Source of the DNA: Dirofilaria immitis
Lineage: Eukaryota; Nematoda; Chromadorea; Rhabditida; Onchocercidae
DNA: 64,000 nucleotides
Direction: 5' to 3'
Assembly: GCA_024305405.1 (NCBI GenBank)
Contig: JAKNDB010000068.1
Span: 2,914,501-2,978,500 of the forward strand
Shown: positions 56,047 to 64,000 of the stretch, one piece after another
How the letters are laid out: the number at the start of each line of letters is the position of its first letter
Numbering within the stretch: position 1 is the stretch's first letter
The notes under the pieces: generated by a model
What the model saw: the letters and a program-made list of their open reading frames with translations, nothing else
Told to the model about the DNA's origin: nothing
Database searches by the model: none
Translations under genes and position numbers: made by a program

Positions 56047-56225
56047 ATACAAAATAAGCCAACTTATATATATACTAAACGGATCAAAACTCTTCCATCA
56101 TTTCCATAAATCGATCGCATAATTCTATTCTCGAATAATTCCCGACATTTTCTAAAATATTATTCCTATTCATGCCTCTTCGTAACTTCTTTCTTTTTAA
56201 ATATATAAGTTGGCTTATTTTGTAT
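56047..56225. repeat. 179-bp element with perfect 25-bp terminal inverted repeats
   Basis: Bases 56047-56071 (ATACAAAATAAGCCAACTTA plus TATAT) are the exact reverse complement of 56201-56225. The 129-base interior has no open frame of note. The form fits a small non-autonomous DNA transposon (MITE) or a simple foldback. Target-site duplications are not clear in the flanking AT-rich DNA. Confidence 0.8.
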
Positions 56226-59200
56226 TAGTCTTTTCACCCTTCCTATCAATTGTTCCTTCTTAATTTATATGCATAATATTCATCCGATACTATGCATAAT
56301 ACATAATCTGCAAAGGTCAAGCAGAAAAAAAGCTATCGGCGATGAATCGTAATTCATGCTGTTAATGATCCAATCCCGATACTAATCAATCTTCGATGTC
56401 AGCCATTTTATTTTCCACAACCTTGAATCCAATCTCATGAAAGCCAATGATCGTCCAATGTTTCCATCCCGTCGTCATATTATTTGTTGTAGGATTTGTG
56501 AGATGCAAATGCAAAATTGCTTTGTATTTATGCAAATTGTAATTAAGCATATTCTAAACAAAATCATACATCAATCTATTATGAATGCAAATACTGAAAA
56601 AAGATCAAAAGTTTGGCTAAATTTTCATTTCTCAAAAGATCGAAATCTCGAGAGTTTTTTAAAAGGTTAACCTGAATCTAGAAAATTCTAAATTGCTGTG
56701 CCAAAAATTTGGTTATACTTTACTTTTAAATTACAAAAATGATAATATATGATAAAGAGAGTAAAAAGAAATATACTTATAAAATATGGTAATATATATC
56801 ATTGTATTTTTAATTAATTATTTATTTTGTGATTTATATGAGCAACATTTGTAGATCAAATTGATATTTAAATTTTAAATTAAGCATAGCACATTGTAAG
56901 CATTAAATTATGATAGCTATTGAAGTATTACTTACCTCATCTTATTATTTCGAGAACAAAATGTTCTATTTATATAGCCTGAAATAATTTACAAAATTGG
57001 ATTATCATCCGATTGTTTGTCAACAATGCAAACACAATTCTTGAAATTATTTTAATATTCCCACCATCATCCATTGGTCAAAAAATTAATTCGAGAAATG
57101 AACAACTTTATATATAGGTATAGATTATCAACTATGCTAAAAGATATAATTTGATCATTTTCAAGAATTGATACATTTTTATAAAGCATAAATTAGATTA
57201 TCAGCACTATTTGATAATAAAATATATGATAGGATAATTGTAGGAAATTCGTTGCAAGAAAATCTCTGATAATGATTTGCATCATTTCAATTAATTAATT
57301 CTTTTATCTCAAGAAAGCTTACGAAGAATTCTTTTTACTTTTCAAAAGAGATTAATTTCTTTGAAATACTTATATTGTCGCTCTCTGATAACCTTAATTT
57401 AATCAGTTATCAAATTATAGCTTATCAATTGTCCGGATTAATTCTGTCTCATTTCTATACCTTCTAAAAGTTATTTTTATCAAAGCATTGCATTATGATA
57501 AATAACTTACAGTTATGTGATGATATAATCGTTTCTTGGCTAATGCTGGAAGAAATGATAAAAAGTAAATATTGGACGGAAGAGAAAAGTAATCAAAAAT
57601 GATTAAAGTAATCAAAAATGATTAACAAATGATATGAACAAAAATGATTGTGCCTATAAAACAGTTAAGTTAAACAAGTTCTAATCATGTTATATATACG
57701 GTAGGAATAAATTTAGTTAAAATAGAATACACATAAGAATTTATTATTTAGAGATAATAATTGCTGAAATTCAGCCTAAATGGCCTAGAGGAAAAGATAG
57801 GCCAACATAAATGTCAATTTAATTTACAATCAAAGTGCCTAGGCAAATTCAATTTCTTAACGTTTTATAACCGGTTTAATAAAATTTATATCAAAAAATC
57901 CATTTTAAAATGAAAAAGGAGGGTAGAATGATAAGTGATCGTTGATCTTTCATTTATCAAAATAGGATTAATGAGAGAGATCGCTTGATTTTGTTCATTT
58001 CATTATTATGAAAAAAGTAAAGATTTTAGGCTACATATTGTTATCATATATCGATAAGATGACAAAATGCCTAAATGAGGCCTGGGCCATCTTTTATTTT
58101 TATTAGACTTATTTAAGCAGTTTTTTAAATGAATCCATGGATAACTTGTGAATAATTCTTAAATGATTTTCATCAGTTCATCGATACTTACAATAATTTA
58201 TATTGATATTAACTGTTAATTTGAAAGTAATTTCGCGATCTTTTTACTGATAAGCTATCAGTTGCAGAAAATTTCTAGTTCAACAATTTTAGTTTCTGAA
58301 TAAGTGTCAAAAATGAATGACTGATGAGCATTTATGAAGAGTTGGTAAAGATGTAAGTAGGGAAAGTTGGACGTAAGCATATTTTAAATGCTGATTATCA
58401 TCCTATAGATAATATTTGGGATTGCATTGATTCAGGTATCACTAGGATGGCCAATGATGAATGAATGAATAGCCAAGAAACAAGAGGCAGCTGCATCATA
58501 TACATGATAATTGTTCTTGCATATAATTTATAAATTTATGGTTAGAAAGATGAGAAATAAAGATTGGAACATATGGCCCGGTGTTTTATCAATTAACTAG
58601 ATAGTATCACAGCCAATCTTTTCCTTTGATCTCTGTTTATCTCGTAATTCTGGCCAACTTTTTGACCTCTACAGTATATGGTTATATTTTAAAAATGATT
58701 AAATTCTCTATCAGTAAATATATCTCTGATCTATTCAGTTTGTAATTCGGCGAATAGATTGCTACTAAAATAAAACACGTAATACTTCACGTTTAATCGT
58801 TTTATTGTTTTGACGTTCACTTGACGAGACTCGAGAGGAACAGCGAGAATCATATTGTTATATAGTAAATAAAGAAATTAAGTTAATAAACAAATAAAGG
58901 AGAATAAGTGTATCGGTTGATTGAAATATGAGCTAATATTTATTAAGAAAAGTTCCGAATTTTTTCTCCTCTTCCACTCTCTTCTCCCGCTCTTTTTCTT
59001 TTCCTCTCTCTCTCTTCTCTCTCTCTCTCTAATGTATTTATATAAATTTGTTGAAGTTGATATTAACAAATTTTTGAAGAAATTTTAGAAAATATGAATC
59101 ATGAAGGGGTAACTGATCGGTCATTTGCAGGATGCAAATGAATCATTCCGATGATGAATGAGTAAAGGATGAGAATCTGAGTGGACTAAATTCATGAAAG

Positions 59201-60311
59201 ACGAAGATATGGATCAAATTGACAAGATATCGTGATCGTAGAATCAGAGATAGCTATAAAGATAGGAAGAAATGAATAAATTTGTTAAATTAAACTTTAT
59301 ATTTTCAAATTAAGCAACAATTTTAGATTATTATCAAATTGATAAAAATCAAACGGCTTTAAAACAATGATTAATGCTGACTTATTCTTCTTTCGCCATT
59401 TCATTGATTATTTCAAATAATTAAAATTTTTTTTCCTAAAATGATAAAGCTGCGATATAAAGATAAAATGTGATATCAAATTGATAACGGTATACTGTTG
59501 AAATAATTAAAAGTATAATTTAAAATAAGAAATTAAAATTATTTCAAAAATGAAAGAAAAAACAAATTAAACGATAGAACATAAGAATAGGAATAAATAG
59601 AATATATGATTTGATTTATAAAACTATTCCATATATATATATATATATAAACAACTGAATATTGATGTATTGATAGGATAGGATAGGTAATGTTATGATA
59701 AAAGATAATGAAGAGATAATTTGAAGATGACATGATAAAAAAATGATGCAGAGATAATTTAAGGATTAAAATGGATAATGAATTCGGAGATAATTTTATA
59801 ATCCATAATTAACAGCATATCGTTTAATTTAATTATTTAACAGATGCAAGCATTATGCTTGAAAATAATTGTTGATAATTATTAATATGAAGCTGGATAA
59901 TGCTAATATTGAAATTATAATGTTTTTCAGCCTGTAATCGATCTATCTGTCAATATAATAATTAGACTTTGTGAATTTGAGCTTTTTAAGAAAAGAGAAT
60001 TTTTGATTTTAGAAAATGAATTGCTCTTGTGACTACAAGTTTATAGCTTATATTGATAAAAGGGAGCGAAATAACTGAGAGACTAATTCGATTTGCTGCA
60101 ATATCGTATATTTATAGAAGTTGAGCAAGTTTTTTTTTTTTTAGATTAAGTTGAATTAAATAAATGCAGAGCGAAAGAATTAGACAAATGAGAGATCAGA
60201 ATACAAAGAATTGAAGAAATAAGAGGAAAGATAAAATATAAATATTATAAGCCCTAAGCTTCTTATACATAACAAGTTAAGATGCAACTTCGAAGAGATG
60301 AAAATAAATTA

Positions 60312-60432
60312 TTATTGTTATTATTATTATTATTGTTGTTGTTGTTGTTATTGTTGTTGATGACAGTGACGACGATAATAATGACGGTAATCATGATGAT
60401 ATTGGTGATGATGATGATGATGATGATAATCT
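60312..60432. repeat. TTA/TTG and GAT trinucleotide repeats
   Basis: A (TTA/TTG)n block is followed by GAC/GAT repeats. It gives Leu- and Met-rich open frames that are not genes. Confidence 0.9.
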
Positions 60433-60514
60433 CCATTTATGAGCCAAACAGTGGTGGATTTCAAGAGTGAAAAGATGGTCTATTGAAAAATGGTCTATTG
60501 CTCGATAATTCCAG

Positions 60515-60627
60515 CGGATGAAGAGGATAATGAAAAGATAGTTGTGGCCGCATTTATGAATGACCCCTTGATGAAGTTTTCGACCAGCCAAAGATCAACA
60601 GTTGTTGCTAAGGAAGAATTTTGATAT
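60515..60627 (+). CDS. Isolated candidate exon
   Basis: After TTCCAG the sequence reads ADEEDNEKIVVAAFMNDPLM and continues KFSTSQRSTVVAKEEF before a stop. The stop follows a T run, and one added T would carry the frame to a GTAAGT donor at 60628. Composition is less AT-rich than its surroundings. No partner exon was found and the family is not recognised. It could equally be a 44-codon chance frame. Confidence 0.25.
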
Positions 60628-63035
60628 GTAAGTTTGTGTCACCAGGGAAACGATGATTAATTAGTCTACCATTAACATATATATATTTCTATGAAATCCA
60701 GGAACGAAACACGTTCCATTTATTTAAAATTCGTAAAAATTTTCAAATAATACACCACAGTCCTTGAATAAATATTATACGATCTTATGTATCGATTTCA
60801 GGATATATATGTTATTTAGAAATAGGATTCAGAATCCATCTGAATTGCTGTAATGCTTTAAGCAGGGGAATATTTTTGTATCGTCACCGTTGAAAATATC
60901 TTTCACTCGGAAAAGAAAAATATATCATTCTTGTAAAATTCAGATATACCGTTATTTATTATAAGTAAATTATTCGTATAAAAATTGCAAAAAGTTGCCG
61001 TAAAATATAATATAGAAAAATTTAGATCTCGTGGTCTCGAACTTCGAGACTTATCTCATATAATTGTAAACATTTTAAACTCTCGAAATTCATATATATT
61101 CAAGTAATTATTATAAGATGATTTCTCTATTAATTATTTTATCAATATATTGCGAAAAGTTAATGATTTTTAAATATATAATACTTCATCGCTTAATTTA
61201 TCAGCTCGCAACATATTATCGAGAAATTAAACAAATGATGAAGCAAATCAATGATTTTGATAATGCTGATTGAAAGCGTATCAGTCAGCATTACTATCAC
61301 AGTTATCATATGTTAAGATAACCATTTCATACTATTGAATAATTTAATAGAAAGAGAACGCATTAAATTAAAATTAAAACAGAAGCGGCAGAAAGGAGTA
61401 TGGCGATGATAAATCACAAAGATTCGATGATAATGATAAGATGTCAATGAAAGATGCCTCATCATGTTTGATTCTGCTTCTCCAGCAATGGAGAAGTATT
61501 GCGGGATAGCTTTTTAATATTAGGCTGTATCATGATTGAAAAGGTCAAAAAGTCTCTATGAAAAAAAATAAAGGTGAGTCAGTGAACGATATATGATCAG
61601 TTATTGATTGATTGTTATATTTTTAGCTATTACAATAAAAGTAAAGTAAAGTAAAGTAAATTTGTTTATCGAAAATCAGCATTCCTAATATGCAATAAGT
61701 GATATGATAAAAGTTATAATGAATTAATTATCAATCTTTAAATACAAATTCGAAATTCTCCATTTGATACGGTAATATTCTCGTTATGATTAGCAATAAA
61801 TAAAAGGAAGGGACGAGATTTGCTTAATTTTTTGCTTTACTTAATCTGTTAAATCAAAATTTAACAAAATTTTTCAAGAAAGAAAATGATATTTGCAACT
61901 GTTTATAATTTAATATACGATAACAATGAGCTTATCGATGAATATCAACAAACTTTGTGATATTCCCTTGAGTAGACAAAATATTGGAAAAGAAAAGAAA
62001 GATAAGAGTAATAAATAAGTTTGAAAAAAAAAATCTCATCAAACAGATCATTAAAAATGTGAAAATGTGAAATCTTTTTTTTTTTTGGATGCGATCACGA
62101 CCTTGACGAATAATTGTAGAATGATAATGGATAGACAGATGTAGATGAGACTGTAGACTGAAAGATGAAGGTGACAGATGACTGTCTCGACTCGATGTAT
62201 TATTATTATTATTATTATCATAGTTATTTGTATAAACAATTTGATATTATGATAAATAAAAGAAAAGCAAAAAAAAGAATTCATGTATTATCGAAAAATG
62301 TAAGAAAATTTTGTCTATTATTATTTAGTGATAATAAAGTTTAAAATTTAATTTTTGCTTTTTTTTCCTTCCCATTATTAGTGATAAAATTAAAATTTTT
62401 ATCAATCAAATCATACATATATTATTTAATTGAAATAATAATATTTCAATAATATAAATAAAATATATATTTTTTATAAAATTAAATATAAAAATTTCCA
62501 ATATCTTATATTTATCTCTTTCTTGCAAAATGTAAATATCCCATGAGAATTGAATGATCGATGAATAGATACGGATAGATAGATAGATAGATGATAGACG
62601 GATAGATATAATACATATGAGAATGAAATTCTACAGATATGGGCAATAATTCTAGGGTTATCGTAAGATGGAAGATCAAATTGGTAAGATTGTTAAATTA
62701 CTTTCTAATATCATTAAAACTTTCTGTTACGCAAGCCAATTCAAATTAACAGCAGAAAAAGAGATATAGAAATGCATGGCCTGATATATTATCATACATA
62801 AATTGGCCTAGTATTTATAGATATTTGCTCCTTTTTTTTTTTTTCCAAAATTCTCTTAGACAAATCAAAAATTAAATGAAAAGTAAAGCTCGAATTAGTT
62901 ATCATCGATTAGACACCGTATGAACACTCCATGAATTACTACAACCATCTCGTCCCATTCCTGTCCTTGTTGTCATCTCTGTGGATGTATCGGTGGTGTA
63001 TCAGTAGGTTGTCTATGGATCAGTGTGCATGTAGA

Positions 63036-63105
63036 TGTGTATGTGTGTATGTGTGTTGTGTGTGTGTGTGCGTGTGTGTATCTATGTGTGTGTATGTGTG
63101 TATCA
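63036..63105. repeat. GT-rich microsatellite
   Basis: Irregular (GT)n with GTAT and GTGC interruptions. It makes a His/Thr-rich frame on the - strand and a Cys/Val-rich frame on the + strand, both artefacts. Confidence 0.9.
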
Positions 63106-63243
63106 TGCTCATGTTGATTAATAGCTGTTGGTGGTAAGGGTAGTTGTACCGAAAGGATTACAAAATGTCCCTTATCATGAAGAGTGCCCGAATTTATGAA
63201 CAAACTCGTAAACATGCATTAACAATATTTATAAGTACTGCCA

Positions 63244-63326
63244 CTTACTTACCCATGATTTGGAAATTAAACTTACTTTCCATGCTTTGATAATTGAGCT
63301 TACTTACCCATGATTTGGCAATTGAG
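63244..63326. repeat. 27-28-bp tandem repeat, 3 copies
   Basis: CTTACTTACCCATGATTTGG-type units start at 63244, 63272 and 63299. The middle copy is the most diverged. Confidence 0.85.
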
Positions 63327-64000
63327 CATTATGATAATTGATGTTCTCTTCGATTGAGAAAACAATACTCGAAGTAATGAAAATGTTGTTTATCAGAGTT
63401 TAAATAGATTAAATGATCGTTAGTTTATCTTGTTGGCCCATAACCCGAAATTAACAATATACTCTTAAATCCTTCTTTAGCTTATTAACTTATACTAAAT
63501 TATCGTTTCCAGTAGTTTCTGTCACCATAGTATTTTCATTTTTATATCCAATGCCATTATTTTCATCCATATCAGATCACAAAAAATAAATCTTTTAAAT
63601 TTTTCAATTTCCTCGTAAGCCTATTTCAACAGCCTTTTTACAAGAAGATTATTAATTATGTGCCAAAAAAAAAAAAAAAATTAATGAGATATGCTTAAGT
63701 TGGAGATCATACTTGCAGGGTCATATTTGTGGGGTCATATTTTATAGAGTCATATTTCATATTTGCATGATATGAATATATGCACATTTAATAGAATATT
63801 TATTTAAAGAAATACGAATTAAACTTTTGAAAGATATAATCTTTGAGAAACGATTTTTCCTTAAAATTCTATTTCTCTAAATCATTTCAAAGCTATACGG
63901 AAGTTAGTAATTATAAGCATATTATAATCAGAGTTGATTATCAATTTTTACTAATTCATTTGGAATAGAATGAACAAATATTAAAAACAAATGGCCATGA

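Larger units (their letters stand above)
55910..64000. other. Right-hand 8 kb, no supported gene
   Basis: AT-rich DNA with an inverted-repeat element (56047-56225), TC runs near 59000-59030, TTA/TTG plus GAT repeats (60312-60432), (ATT)n near 62201-62220, GATA-type repeats near 62570-62600, a GT-rich run (63036-63105) and short tandem repeats at 63244-63326. Isolated GC-richer open pockets at 58597-58668 (-) and 60515-60627 (+) might be exons, but they cannot be linked to a gene. Confidence 0.5.

Noticed and set aside
62931..63215. Open frames over the GT-rich run
   Set aside because: Products of the dinucleotide repeat.
1..64000. tRNA, rRNA, CRISPR arrays, bacterial or viral genes
   Set aside because: No cloverleaf, rRNA core, regular spacer array or prokaryote-style gene cluster was seen by eye; covariance-model searches could not be run.

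Overview
The window is eukaryotic and nematode-like. It is very AT-rich, its genes are split by AT-rich introns, many 3' splice sites read TTTCAG or TTTTAG, and one gene is a clear orthologue of the C. elegans vesicular glutamate transporter EAT-4. A clade III (spirurid or filarial-type) parasitic nematode would fit the composition, but that is inference. I see no rRNA, tRNA, CRISPR array, viral gene or autonomous transposon.

Layout. (1) About 4.0-28.6 kb, + strand: one large gene in 26 exons, 5' end not found, coding a long low-complexity charged protein of at least ~1,040 residues that I do not recognise. (2) 30.1-38.6 kb, - strand: a complete 13-exon eat-4/VGLUT (SLC17) gene, convergent with gene 1. 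(3) 45.7-51.2 kb, - strand: a complete nine-exon gene for a single-pass leucine-rich-repeat membrane protein of ~580 residues with a possible PDZ-binding C-terminus. (4) 54.1-55.9 kb, - strand: a chain of phase-compatible candidate exons that may be the 3' end of another gene. The remaining intergenic DNA (1-4.0, 28.6-30.1, 38.6-45.7 and 51.2-64 kb) holds mainly microsatellites, short tandem duplications and one 25-bp inverted-repeat element.

Two themes run through the window. First, exons repeatedly lose frame by one base (once by two) at homopolymer runs, always as a deletion: five times in eat-4 and six in gene 1. The protein is conserved on both sides of each break, so I read these as uncorrected sequencing or assembly undercalls, not pseudogenes. 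Automatic gene models will be broken here. Second, small local tandem duplications (19-156 bp units, 2-5 copies) are common. One of them, 62 bp, duplicates a splice acceptor and the first 19 bases of an eat-4 exon.

Function. EAT-4 would load glutamate into synaptic vesicles, and the LRR protein is of a type used in cell-surface recognition. I see no evidence that the genes form a functional system, and no undescribed system is evident. The best leads are the splice-site duplication, the systematic frame breaks that hide real exons, and the candidate fourth gene.
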